This document shows positions 33,264 to 41,676 of a stretch of 64,000 nucleotides of DNA, piece by piece; position 1 is the first letter of the stretch, and every line of letters begins with the position of its first letter. Position numbers and translations under genes: made by a program. Under the pieces are notes generated by a model. That model was not told the DNA's origin and did no database searches. It worked only from the letters and a program-made list of their open reading frames with translations. Origin of the DNA: an uncultured Muribaculum sp. (GTDB taxonomy: Bacteria; Bacteroidota; Bacteroidia; Bacteroidales; Muribaculaceae); assembly GCA_910587665.1 (NCBI GenBank), contig CAJUMZ010000007.1, positions 62,001-126,000 on the forward strand, read 5' to 3'.

Positions 33264-34985
33264 TTACGCGTTTGCCCGATGGTTAGCCTCGGCTCGCCAT
33301 GCGTCGGCAATCTTGTTGGCCATGACAACTGCGCGAGTAATATGGTCGCAAATATGATCCTCTCCCACAAGGCGGTCTATGCCAGACTTTAGCAATGTCT
33401 GACGCACCTGGGGATTAACACCCGAAAGCACGATATGGATTCCCTCGCTCTGCGACGAAGTGATAAGCAGCTCAAGATTATGAACGGCTGTGGCATCGAT
33501 AAAGGGCACCTTTCTCATACGGATGATGCGCACAATAGGCTTAGCACCAAGCGTAGACCTCATCATTTCATCAAATTTGGTGGCGACACCGAAGAAGAAC
33601 GGGCCGTCAATCTCATACACGCTCACTCCCGGAGCCACGTCGAGCACCTCATGCTGAGTGGCCTCAGTACCCTCGGCAACATCAAGCTGCTCGGAATACA
33701 CCTTTATCTCCGTATTTTCCATCACACGGCGCAAGAAAAGTATCACGGCGAGAAGCAGCCCTATCTCAATCGCAATCGTAAGATCGAAAATCACAGTCAG
33801 CAGGAATGTAACGACAAGCACGGAAACATCGCTTTTGGGCGACTTGAATATACCCACGACCGTACGCCATCCACTCATATTATATGCCACCACGATAAGC
33901 ACAGCCGCAAGACAGCTCATAGGCACAAGGTTGATAAGCGGCATCAGGAACAGGAATATGAGAAGCAACACTACCGTATGTATTATGCCGGCTACCGGAG
34001 TACGACCGCCATTGGTTATATTGGTCATCGTGCGGGCGATTGCCCCGGTTACAGGTATGCCACCGAAGAAAGGCACCACCACATTGGCTATACCTTGCCC
34101 TATCAGCTCAGTGTTACTGTTTGTACGTGAACCGGTAACACCATCGGCAACAGTTGCCGACAGGAGAGACTCTATCGCGCAAAGTACCGCAATGGTAAAC
34201 GCTGAAGGCAGAAGCATGTTTATAGTGTTCATCGACAATTCAAAGCCCTGGGGCTGCGGAATATCGGTAGGCAGATTGCCGAAGCGGTCGCCAATAGTCT
34301 CCACATTAATGCCGGGCACGGCTCCTTCAAGGAAGTAAACCAGTGCGGTCACTATTATGATGGCGATAAGCGATCCGGGCAATTTTTTTGAAATCTTGGG
34401 CGTCAGCACAATGATCAGCAACGACACGACTCCCACGGCAAGAGTAGGCAGATCGATATTTCCGAAATTAGAGATAAACACTCCCCACTTTGAAAGGAAG
34501 TCGCTCGGCACATCTTTCAACCCAAGTCCGAAAAAATCATTGATCTGGGTGGAGAATATCGTGAGTGCGATACCACTCGTAAATCCCACCACAATCGGAT
34601 AAGGTATAAACTTGATGACTGTGCCGAGATGAAACAGCCCGAGCAGGATAAGAATCAGTCCGGCCATCAAGGTTGCAATCGCAAGACCTTGAAGACCATA
34701 ATTCTGAATAATACTGTAGACTATGACGATGAACGCACCTGTCGGACCACCGATCTGAACCGAGTTACCGCCACACGCCGACACGAGAAAACCGCCGATT
34801 ATGGCGGTAATCAACCCGACTGTAGGGCTGACACCCGAAGCGATACCGAAAGCGATAGCAAGCGGAAGTGCCACAATACCAACAACAATACCTGCGATAA
34901 GGTCGTCTTTAAAACGACTCATAGAATAGTGACGAAGCGCCGAAATCAATTTCGGGCGAAAGTCAATTGTACCAGAAAGATTCAT
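33264..34985 (-). CDS. SulP-family anion transporter with STAS domain
   Basis: 573-aa inner-membrane protein. The N-terminal ~430 residues are a SulP transporter with 10-14 hydrophobic segments: the opening DLIAGIVVGIVALPLAIAFGIASGVSP, the GGNSVQIGGPTGAFIVIVY motif that lines the substrate site, and VGFTSGIALTIFSTQ. The C-terminal ~120 residues are a STAS domain (GPFFFGVATKFDEMMRSTL, VPFIDATAVHNLELLI). Family members carry sulfate, bicarbonate or other anions. The substrate cannot be read off, and no carbonic anhydrase or sulfate-reduction gene is adjacent. Monocistronic. A TATCTTTG element lies about 52 bp upstream. Confidence 0.93.
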   Translation of the reverse strand: MNLSGTIDFRPKLISALRHYSMSRFKDDLIAGIVVGIVALPLAIAFGIASGVSPTVGLITAIIGGFLVSACGGNSVQIGGPTGAFIVIVYSIIQNYGLQGLAIATLMAGLILILLGLFHLGTVIKFIPYPIVVGFTSGIALTIFSTQINDFFGLGLKDVPSDFLSKWGVFISNFGNIDLPTLAVGVVSLLIIVLTPKISKKLPGSLIAIIIVTALVYFLEGAVPGINVETIGDRFGNLPTDIPQPQGFELSMNTINMLLPSAFTIAVLCAIESLLSATVADGVTGSRTNSNTELIGQGIANVVVPFFGGIPVTGAIARTMTNITNGGRTPVAGIIHTVVLLLIFLFLMPLINLVPMSCLAAVLIVVAYNMSGWRTVVGIFKSPKSDVSVLVVTFLLTVIFDLTIAIEIGLLLAVILFLRRVMENTEIKVYSEQLDVAEGTEATQHEVLDVAPGVSVYEIDGPFFFGVATKFDEMMRSTLGAKPIVRIIRMRKVPFIDATAVHNLELLITSSQSEGIHIVLSGVNPQVRQTLLKSGIDRLVGEDHICDHITRAVVMANKIADAWRAEANHRANA

Positions 34986-35036
34986 CTCAAACGATGATAA
35001 AGTTTAACAGTTTTTATAGATTGCTAAAAGAAAGTG

Positions 35037-35044
35037 CAAAGATA
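35037..35044 (-). promoter_or_regulatory. -7 element of the SulP gene
   Basis: TATCTTTG on the minus strand followed by C, about 52 bp before the ATG at 34985. No TTG was found at the usual distance. Confidence 0.5.
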
Positions 35045-35107
35045 CGAAAATTTTTCCAAAATTATCCCTATACCGATAAAAGTCCCGGGCTAATTATCGG
35101 CACGGTA

Positions 35108-35704
35108 TCATAATTGGAGTGGAAAGCCGGAAAGTTGCCGGCACTTTCTTCCCGGAATGTCGGGCAACTGTATGAGTTTGTCAAGAAATTTTTGAAAGCC
35201 GGTCACATATGCCTCTTCCGAATCAACTTTTTCAGTAGAATGGAAGAGATAATCGTTGAAAAAGCTGATATTTCGTATGACATCATCTACAGTCACCCGT
35301 TTGCGACACCGGCGACCCGACTCCGACGCTATGTGCAGCAGCCGTGTCTTGTCGTTCAACAGTCGCGCCCCATACATGTCGGTCAGCATTGTCGGATTGC
35401 CCGACAGCTTCCGTGGTTCCGTCATTACATGAGCCTTACTTTCCCTACCGCCGGATGTAATGGCATTCTTCTTGTTCATTTCCCGACGGTTTCGCGCCTT
35501 CTCGGCGTTACGGCGACGACGATCTATGGTAGGGCGCAGAAATGCAAATGCCACCATCAATGCCGGAGGAAGGTCAGGCTCAATGCCGTCAAGCTGATAT
35601 TTACGTATCGCCTCGGTAAGGGCGCGGCGGTCATTTTCATCAGGATACATCGCGATAGCCTTGTGTCATGCGTTGTCAAATCTTGGGGTACGTGTAGTTT
35701 TCAT
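35108..35704 (-). pseudogene. DUF6291-type gene interrupted by an in-frame TGA at codon 13
   Basis: An intact promoter (35728-35757) leads to an ATG at 35704 that starts MKTTRTPRFDNA, then a TGA (35668-35666). The same frame continues for 185 codons: HKAIAMYPDENDRRALTEAIRKYQLDGIEPDLPPALMVAF... to the stop at 35108. DUF6291 proteins typically begin with an aromatic segment containing a Trp (W-y-E-A-i), so the TGA sits exactly where TGG is expected. The remaining part, with FLRPTIDRRRRNAEKARNRR, matches the domain; the C-terminal half is unrecognised. An internal ATG at 35650 could still make a 180-aa product. Relatives occur in phages and mobile elements. A nonsense mutation or a sequencing error are both possible. 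TGA is a normal stop in this genome. Confidence 0.65.
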
Positions 35705-35727
35705 AGCGGTAACAATTTGGTTTCCCG

Positions 35728-35757
35728 CAAAGATACATCACGCATCCGCCCTCCCAA
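35728..35757 (-). promoter_or_regulatory. Intact promoter upstream of the DUF6291 pseudogene
   Basis: Minus strand: TTG (35757-35755), 19-bp spacer, TATCTTTG (35735-35728). An imperfect palindrome around TGTACA (35758-35763) flanked by CCCA and TGGG overlaps the -33 element and could be an operator. Confidence 0.6.
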
Positions 35758-35797
35758 TGTACAAATGGGAAATTTTTGCACGATAACAAAAAAATTC

Positions 35798-35828
35798 TTG
35801 CTCAATCCAATTAATTATCATATATTTG
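35798..35828 (+). promoter_or_regulatory. Promoter of the AbiF-associated RNA
   Basis: TTG (35798-35800), 20-bp spacer, TATATTTG (35821-35828). Expected transcription start about 35835, directly in front of the structured RNA. Confidence 0.7.
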
Positions 35829-35835
35829 TATCGTT

Positions 35836-35883
35836 AGTTCCGGTCGAGCCTCTTTACAATGCTTAAATAGACCGGGCTTTTTT
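35836..35883 (+). ncRNA. abiF-type structured RNA upstream of the Abi_2 gene
   Basis: About 48 nt. CCGGTC (35840-35845) pairs with GACCGG (35870-35875) around a 24-nt internal segment containing GAGCCTCTTTACAATGCTTA, followed at once by GC and six T residues, as in a Rho-independent terminator. The layout, a long-loop stem with AGCCTCTT and TGCTTA segments just before an Abi_2 gene, matches my memory of the abiF RNA motif; I could not run a covariance search. The RNA has its own promoter and ends 14 bp before the abiF start codon, so it probably accumulates as a separate RNA, with some read-through into the gene. Confidence 0.7.
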
Positions 35884-35896
35884 CATTTATAGACAT

Positions 35897-36796
35897 ATGA
35901 TAAAAAGAAGTTTCGAAAAAGTATATAGAACCACCTCTGAACTAATATCTTTATTGGAAAGTCGTGGACTGGCCATAAATGACAGCAAACAAGCACATCT
36001 TTACATAGAGAATATCGGTTATTATAGATTGTCGGCATATATGTACCCTTTCTTAGAATGCCCCAAAACATTACATCATTATAAAGCAGGTGCATCATTT
36101 GATAAAGTGATGAGGCTATATAGCTTCGACAAGAAATTGCGTCTATTTCTATTCAATGAGATTGAAAAGATTGAGATTGCCGTAAGGGAAGCAGTCATGA
36201 ACATCACATCCGAAAGGACAGGAGATATTTTTTGGCTTGTAAATCCAATTCATTTTCACAATCAGACAATATTCAACAACACCTTTTGTCTCCTTTCAAA
36301 GGAATATGAACGTTCTACAGAAGATTTCATCGAGCATTTTAAAAGGACATATGTAGAACCTTTCCCTCCGGCATGGATTCTCGGAGAACTTCTGCCGATG
36401 GGTAACGTCAATATGTATTATAGAAATCTCAAGGACAAGACACTAAAAAAGATAATTGCCAAACGATTTTGTCTCCATGCGCCTGTGTTTGAATCGTGGC
36501 TCTCTGTACTTACCCTTACACGTAATGCTTGCTGCCACCATGCCAGGGTATGGAACAAGATAAACAATATTATCCCAAACGATATGAAAAACATGACCCG
36601 ACCATGGCTTACCATTCCTTCTGATAAACGGAAAATATACTACAACATCTGCATTATCAAGCATTTCCTTGATATAATATCGCCAACTAATGACATGCTT
36701 GACAAGCTAAAGACTCTCTTCGTATCCTATCCGGAAATAGACATCTCTGCCCTCGGTTTTCCAAATGGATGGGAAAGTGAGCCTCTTTGGAGATAA
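35897..36796 (+). CDS. abiF: AbiF/AbiD (Abi_2) abortive-infection HEPN protein
   Basis: 299 aa. Abi_2 family: SLLESRGLAINDSKQAHLYIENIGYYRLSAYMYPF at the start, KLRLFLFNEIEKIEIAVREAVMNI in the middle, and PAWILGELLPMGNVNMYYRNL. The C-terminal part carries a HEPN RNase-type motif, TRNACCHHARVWN (R209-N-x3-H214). Family members abort phage infection, probably as RNases, and are linked by published work I recall to an RNA upstream and to the origin of Cas13. Here the RNA is directly upstream (35836-35883). Base composition is AT-rich compared with metA downstream, suggesting transfer. It is divergent from a disabled DUF6291 gene. No other defence gene is adjacent. Confidence 0.88.
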   Translation: MIKRSFEKVYRTTSELISLLESRGLAINDSKQAHLYIENIGYYRLSAYMYPFLECPKTLHHYKAGASFDKVMRLYSFDKKLRLFLFNEIEKIEIAVREAVMNITSERTGDIFWLVNPIHFHNQTIFNNTFCLLSKEYERSTEDFIEHFKRTYVEPFPPAWILGELLPMGNVNMYYRNLKDKTLKKIIAKRFCLHAPVFESWLSVLTLTRNACCHHARVWNKINNIIPNDMKNMTRPWLTIPSDKRKIYYNICIIKHFLDIISPTNDMLDKLKTLFVSYPEIDISALGFPNGWESEPLWR

Positions 36797-36825
36797 ATTG
36801 GAATTTTTGCGCGGCAAGGCGAGGG

Positions 36826-37746
36826 TCAGTCGTGGATGTCGCGTATGTCGTAGGGTGTTTCCTGGTACACGAAGTAGTTGAGCCAGTTGCTGAAAAGCAG
36901 ATTGGCGTGGGAACGCCAACGCACAATCGGACCTTTCGACGGATCATCATCTATATAATAATGAGCCGGAATATCGGGATTCATCCCCTTTTCAAGGTCG
37001 CGTCGATACTCGAAGTCAAGCGTACCGGGCGAATATTCGGAATGCCCCGTGATAAAAAATTCCCTGCCGTTGCGCGCCATCACCATATATATGCCGCTTT
37101 CAGGACTTTCGGCGATTATACTTAGTCCGCCGACTTTCTCAAGATCTTCACGGCGAAACTCGCTGAACCGACTGTGAGGCACGTAAAATTCATCGTCAAA
37201 GCCTCGGAATATCGGATTTTTCGGTTCGTTGATGCGATGAGGGAACACACCGGAAATCTTCCGCTCTATTACATGCTTCGGCACACCGTAGTGATGGTAC
37301 AATCCGGCAAACGCCGCCCAACATATATATAATGTAGAGGTGACATGAGTGCGAGCCCAGTCAAAAATCTCACATAACTCCTGCCAGTAGTCGACCTCCT
37401 CAAACTCCACCTTCTCAACCGGCGCACCGGTGATTATGAATCCGTCATAATTCTGATTACGGATATCTTCAAATGTCTTGTAAAATTCCTCGACATGCTC
37501 GCGCGGCGTGTTACGCGACACATGCGACGCCGTGTCAATCAAGTCAAGCTCTATCTGTAGAGGCGTATTGGATATAAGTCGCAACAGATCGGTCTCCGTC
37601 ATGATTTTCAGCGGCATCAGGTTCAAGATGCCTATACGGAGAGGGCGTATATCCTGCGATGAGGCACGCTGCTCGTCAATGATAAATATATTTTCCTCGC
37701 GGAGCGTCTCCACGGCGGGAAGCGAAACAGGGACTCTTACCGGCAT
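36826..37746 (-). CDS. metA: Homoserine O-acyltransferase (MetA), predicted acetyl-CoA-dependent
   Basis: Activates homoserine for methionine synthesis. 306 aa, normal size. Catalytic residues fall at the usual positions: C142 in TLYICWAAFAG, H235 and E237 in FITGHSEYSPG. Residue 111, which distinguishes acetyl-CoA users (Glu) from the E. coli succinyl-CoA enzyme (Gly), is Glu here (TGAPVEKVEF). The gene name is metA by homology, but the product is probably O-acetylhomoserine. The ATG overlaps the end of the PHP-phosphatase gene by 10 bp, so it is the last gene of cstA-PHP-metA. Its 3' end faces abiF across 29 bp. Confidence 0.95.
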   Translation of the reverse strand: MPVRVPVSLPAVETLREENIFIIDEQRASSQDIRPLRIGILNLMPLKIMTETDLLRLISNTPLQIELDLIDTASHVSRNTPREHVEEFYKTFEDIRNQNYDGFIITGAPVEKVEFEEVDYWQELCEIFDWARTHVTSTLYICWAAFAGLYHHYGVPKHVIERKISGVFPHRINEPKNPIFRGFDDEFYVPHSRFSEFRREDLEKVGGLSIIAESPESGIYMVMARNGREFFITGHSEYSPGTLDFEYRRDLEKGMNPDIPAHYYIDDDPSKGPIVRWRSHANLLFSNWLNYFVYQETPYDIRDIHD

Positions 37747-38582
37747 ATGGATTGGGGATATGATTGTGAGTTAAACAATTTCAAGTGTTCAATGGCGGCA
37801 TTTCTGCCAAGATTTACCCGATCGGGATAATGGGCGTCACTATTCACGACAATACCTACGCCGGCATCGATCAATCGGCGCCAATATCGCAACGAAGGGA
37901 AAAACCGATCGGCTGACTCATGCGCCTTGGTGTTAATCTCCACGACAAGCCTTTTGTCTATGATCATATCGACAAGATTATCGACCAAAGCGATGTACCA
38001 TGGCTCATCCTCGATACCGGGGCTAAACATCGAGGCGTTATGACCGATCTTGTCAAAATGCCCGATGATGTCAAAGCCGCCTGCCTCCACCATAGCCGCC
38101 GACTGACGGTAAAACAATTCCACGACATGGCGTATATCATCATCAAAATACCGGGACATCTTGCCCTTGAATGACTCAAAACTACCGTCGACGTCAACAA
38201 ATCCATCACCCGAAGGGATGAAGTGGACGGAGCTTATGCGATAATCAAGCGGCAACTCCTTGAAATAAGAAGTCGAGGCGCCCCAGTCATCACCGAGATA
38301 ATCAATCTCCATAGAGGCATAGAGATTAATCCTGTCTCCATAGACAGCCTTCAAGCGCGCCACCTCATCAAGGTAGTTCCTGACATCCGACTCAAGCATG
38401 TTGCAAGGAGAGCCAAACGGAATCGGAGAGTGAGGAGAAAAGCCCCAGTGGGTCATACCCGCCTCAATGGCGGCAAGAGTCATGGTTTCCATATCCACAC
38501 GCCCGTCGCAAAACTGGGTGTGGCTATGGAAATTATATTTATCAGTCGATTTTGATATATCTATTATGTCGGCAGAAGTCAT
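37737..38582 (-). CDS. PHP-family phosphoesterase, histidinol-phosphatase-like
   Basis: 281 aa. PHP metal-binding motifs are seen in order: NFHSHTQFCDGRVD (H-x-H), FSPHSPIPF, SMEIDYLGD, VHFIPSGDGF, IGHFDKIGHN and VVNSDAHYPDRVNLGRNA. This is the pattern of HisK-type histidinol-phosphate phosphatases, which take phosphate off L-histidinol phosphate. No other his gene is nearby, so an alternative phosphoester substrate is possible. It overlaps metA by 10 bp and follows cstA by 3 bp, a tight operon. Confidence 0.88.
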   Translation of the reverse strand: MTSADIIDISKSTDKYNFHSHTQFCDGRVDMETMTLAAIEAGMTHWGFSPHSPIPFGSPCNMLESDVRNYLDEVARLKAVYGDRINLYASMEIDYLGDDWGASTSYFKELPLDYRISSVHFIPSGDGFVDVDGSFESFKGKMSRYFDDDIRHVVELFYRQSAAMVEAGGFDIIGHFDKIGHNASMFSPGIEDEPWYIALVDNLVDMIIDKRLVVEINTKAHESADRFFPSLRYWRRLIDAGVGIVVNSDAHYPDRVNLGRNAAIEHLKLFNSQSYPQSICR

Positions 38583-38585
38583 AAA

Positions 38586-40025
38586 TTAATCTTCAATAAC
38601 ATTAAAGCGCTTGGCAAAAACCATCTTGCGCATAAACAATATCCCGGCAAGCAACGACACCACAACACCCGCGCCAAGCGACAGATTATAGTCAAGCTGC
38701 AATCCTTCGGGAGCAAACAAGATATAGGTCGTGCACACACAGGTCATGAACATTGCCGGGAGCATAGTGATCCAATATATCTTGCCATGACGGGCGAGAT
38801 ATACGGTGACCGCCCACAGGGTGAATACGGCAAGAGTCTGGTTGCACCATGCAAAATAACGCCACAACACATTGAAATCAATCTGCATGATAAAGAATGT
38901 AACGGCGAATATGGGAATCGACACAGCGAGGCGGCGCACGGTGGTGCGCTGCTCATAGTGCATGAAATCGGAAGCGATAAGCCTTGCGCTGCGGAGAGCC
39001 GTGTCACCGGTGGTGATCGGTGCGGCGATGACTCCGAGGATTGCAAGGATGCCGCCAAACGTGCCGAGCCAGCTGATAGAAATGTTATGTACGAGACCTC
39101 CCGCACCTCCGTTAGCAGCAAGATACTCTCCAAGCTGACTGTAACCTCCGGTAAAAGCTATAGCTGCAGCTGCCCAAATAAGGGCGACAAGCCCCTCAGC
39201 AACCATTGCCCCATAAAACACCGGTCGAGCAAGCTTTTCATTTTTAAGGCAACGCGCCATCATCGGAGACTGGGTGGCATGAAAGCCGGATATCGCCCCG
39301 CAGGCGATGGAGACAAACATCATCGGGAACAGAGGTAAAGCCTCGGCGTCGGCATTACGGTTATACCAACCGTCACTAATACCGGTGGGTATGGTAACGT
39401 CACCGAATATCAAAACCCCCATTATACCCGCTGCCATAAACAGCAGAGCAAATCCGAATACAGGATATATATTACCGATAAGCTTATCAATGGGGAGTAC
39501 CGTGGCAAGCATGTAATAGGCAAAAATAGCAATAACCCAGAAGCGGGTATCCATCCACCCGGGGGTCATCCCGGCGATAAGGTCGGCAGGAGTGAGCACA
39601 AACACCGCACCGACGAGCATCATCAGCAAAAGTGAGAATCCCCTCATAAGCTGCTTGACGCCAACACCAAGCTCGCTTCCCACAATCTCCGGCAAAGAAG
39701 CGCCGTCGCGCCTGATCGAGATCACGCCGGAAAGGAAATCATGGACCGCACCGGCAAACACCGTACCGAAAACGATCCACAAAAAAGCCGCCGGACCGAA
39801 CATTATGCCCATTATCGCACCGAAAATAGGTCCGAGTCCGGCAATATTCAGAAACTGGATCAAAAACACTTTCCATGTAGGAAGAGGAAGGTAATCCACG
39901 CCGTCTTGTTTTGTATAACATGGCATCTGACGCTTTGGATCACATCCTATGACCCGCTCCACAAGCGCGCCATAAATAAAATATCCGCCGATCAATGCAG
40001 CAACGGCGATAAGAAATGCAATCAT
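38586..40025 (-). CDS. cstA: CstA-family carbon-starvation (pyruvate/peptide) transporter
   Basis: 479-aa inner-membrane protein. It matches CstA: GYFIYGALVERVIGCDPKRQMPC at the start, DGVDYLPLPTWKVFLIQFLNIAGLGPIFGAIMG, HDFLSGVISIRRDGASLPEIVG and then a series of long hydrophobic helices, about 12-13 in total. In E. coli, CstA/BtsT-type proteins take up pyruvate or peptides; the substrate here is unproven. It is shorter than E. coli CstA (701 aa), as is usual in Bacteroidetes. First gene of a tight operon with PHP and metA. Upstream lies only a degenerate TATATTTA element before the next gene. Confidence 0.92.
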   Translation of the reverse strand: MIAFLIAVAALIGGYFIYGALVERVIGCDPKRQMPCYTKQDGVDYLPLPTWKVFLIQFLNIAGLGPIFGAIMGIMFGPAAFLWIVFGTVFAGAVHDFLSGVISIRRDGASLPEIVGSELGVGVKQLMRGFSLLLMMLVGAVFVLTPADLIAGMTPGWMDTRFWVIAIFAYYMLATVLPIDKLIGNIYPVFGFALLFMAAGIMGVLIFGDVTIPTGISDGWYNRNADAEALPLFPMMFVSIACGAISGFHATQSPMMARCLKNEKLARPVFYGAMVAEGLVALIWAAAAIAFTGGYSQLGEYLAANGGAGGLVHNISISWLGTFGGILAILGVIAAPITTGDTALRSARLIASDFMHYEQRTTVRRLAVSIPIFAVTFFIMQIDFNVLWRYFAWCNQTLAVFTLWAVTVYLARHGKIYWITMLPAMFMTCVCTTYILFAPEGLQLDYNLSLGAGVVVSLLAGILFMRKMVFAKRFNVIED

Positions 40026-40071
40026 ACGTAATCTTTAAATATAAGGTTAATTATCAATATTATTCGGTTTA

Positions 40072-41475
40072 TTATCTCTCCGCCTTGATGACCTCGTTAG
40101 CCTTGCTTTTCAAGTCGTCACGCTCTGCGGATATACGCTTTTCAAGCTTCAGGATCGCGTCTTTCAACCCCTTGCTGCCATCTCGGTAGCGGGCGCGCAA
40201 CGATGCAAGCTCGGCAATATCCTTGTCGAGGGTATCCTTATATCTCATATATTCCTCCATCAGATGACGGGCCCTCGGCTTTTTGAAGTCATCCCAAAAA
40301 GTGTAAACCCTGCCACCGGGCATAGCAAAGCGGAAATCATCCTTCTTTACCTTACGGTCGGGATCAATGGCGGCAACAGCCTCTAGAAGATCGCTGTAAT
40401 CCCTACCTTCCTCCCAGGTCGAGCGATAATCGGTGATGCGCGCCTTCGCAGCAAGGTCGGGAGTGTCCACCGTATAATTATTCCTCAGGTCGGAAGGTAT
40501 AAACTTATATATGGTGATATAGTCGCCAAGCTGGTTTCTGTCGGTAGCCCACCATCCTACTCCGGTCACCTCATCGATGGCAAGCAGATAATCGTCATAC
40601 GGCGAATTGTACGGCATGCCTATGTTCTGCGGCTGAAGAAATCCCGACTCATCCTTACGGCTGATAAAGATGTCATACCCGCCAAGCGATTCTTCCCCGT
40701 TGTTGGCATAATATAGTGTCACTCCGTCAGACATCATAAACGGGAAATTACTGTCACCGTTCATTCCGAGCGATTCACCGAGCAGGCGAGGAGTTTCCCA
40801 CGAGCCGTCAAACAGTTGGTTAGCCCCGACAAGCACATAATTTTCCACCGAGTCGGGTGCAGCCCAAGCCATAAAAGAGCGAGTCTCAGGCATATACACC
40901 GTAGTAGGCGACGCCGCTTCATATCCCGGAGGCAACACCTCCACGTCGTTGACCGAGCCACTCTCGGGCGAAAGCCGGTAAGCTTTGAAGAATTCGTCAC
41001 GATCCACGGCTACACTGTCGATAATCACTATTTTCTCTACCCGGTCGAGCATGTTGCGGGCAAGGTCGACACGCGACTGCAACGCCTCGACATCCTCTGG
41101 AAGCGGCTTGCGTGAACGCTTGAGATTTTTCTCATAACGCGCTATGTAATCCTCTGCCTTGTCAAAGTCATAGTCGTAAAACGCAAGCTCTGCAAGATAA
41201 CGCGGAGCCTCGGCAATCCCCCTGTCATGAGCGACCTTAAGATATTTCACCGCCTCATCGGGGCGTCCCTCCTGAATAAGGCACACCCCTATCCACTGGT
41301 TAAGCGATGCATCCTTAGGCTTGGTCTTGTAAGCGTCAAGAAACACAGGGAGAGCGCCCGTAAAATCACCGGCGCGATACATCTCCTTTGCCTCCTCAAG
41401 AGTTACCGCCGACGCCACGCATGCCGAAGAAAGCATGAAGGCCGATATATATGATTTCAAACTTTTATTCCACAT
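40072..41475 (-). CDS. TPR plus PD40 (beta-propeller-like) envelope protein
   Basis: 467 aa from the ATG at 41475, giving signal peptide MWNKSLKSYISAFMLSSACVASA; a longer frame crosses the promoter. Residues ~25-140 are TPR repeats (AKEMYRAGDFTGALPVFLDA, GRPDEAVKYLKVAHDRG). Residues ~190-340 contain PD40/WD40-like strands (NFPFMMSDGVTLYYANNGEE, GGYDIFISRKDESGFLQPQN). The C-terminus is a coiled coil (YRDGSKGLKDAILKLEKRIS). TPR plus PD40 recalls PorE/PorW-like envelope proteins of type IX secretion, but no OmpA domain is present and the system is not otherwise visible. Function unknown. Separate transcript from cstA. Confidence 0.75.
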   Translation of the reverse strand: MWNKSLKSYISAFMLSSACVASAVTLEEAKEMYRAGDFTGALPVFLDAYKTKPKDASLNQWIGVCLIQEGRPDEAVKYLKVAHDRGIAEAPRYLAELAFYDYDFDKAEDYIARYEKNLKRSRKPLPEDVEALQSRVDLARNMLDRVEKIVIIDSVAVDRDEFFKAYRLSPESGSVNDVEVLPPGYEAASPTTVYMPETRSFMAWAAPDSVENYVLVGANQLFDGSWETPRLLGESLGMNGDSNFPFMMSDGVTLYYANNGEESLGGYDIFISRKDESGFLQPQNIGMPYNSPYDDYLLAIDEVTGVGWWATDRNQLGDYITIYKFIPSDLRNNYTVDTPDLAAKARITDYRSTWEEGRDYSDLLEAVAAIDPDRKVKKDDFRFAMPGGRVYTFWDDFKKPRARHLMEEYMRYKDTLDKDIAELASLRARYRDGSKGLKDAILKLEKRISAERDDLKSKANEVIKAER

Positions 41476-41502
41476 AAAGGCAAAATATGTCAAAAACAAG
41501 TC

Positions 41503-41532
41503 CAAATTTACACATTATAATCCTAACTGCAA
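41503..41532 (-). promoter_or_regulatory. Promoter of the TPR/PD40 gene
   Basis: Minus strand: TTG (41532-41530), 19-bp spacer, TAAATTTG (41510-41503). Start codon about 28 bp further on. Confidence 0.65.
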
Positions 41533-41574
41533 AAATTAACTGCCCGCTGCGGCAAAAATCGTCACAGTTTAGCG

Positions 41575-41655
41575 ATCTTTGGCTATGCCTTAGATACTCT
41601 CGCTCAACAAAACTTAAACGAGTTTAGTTTTGTATTCGACTTATTCGTATCTTTG
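41575..41655 (+). repeat. 81-bp dispersed repeat, copy B, carrying the promoter of the Lnb-like gene
   Basis: Matches 10182-10102 (minus strand) at 74 of 81 positions. It contains ATCTTTGGCTATGCC, an inverted repeat (CAAAACTTAAAC...GTTTAGTTTTG) and ends in TTCGACTTATTCGTATCTTTG. That final TATCTTTG lies about 20 bp before the ATG at 41677, so it should be this gene's -7 element. Confidence 0.85.
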
Positions 41656-41676
41656 TGGGCTTTATAATGATTTGAC

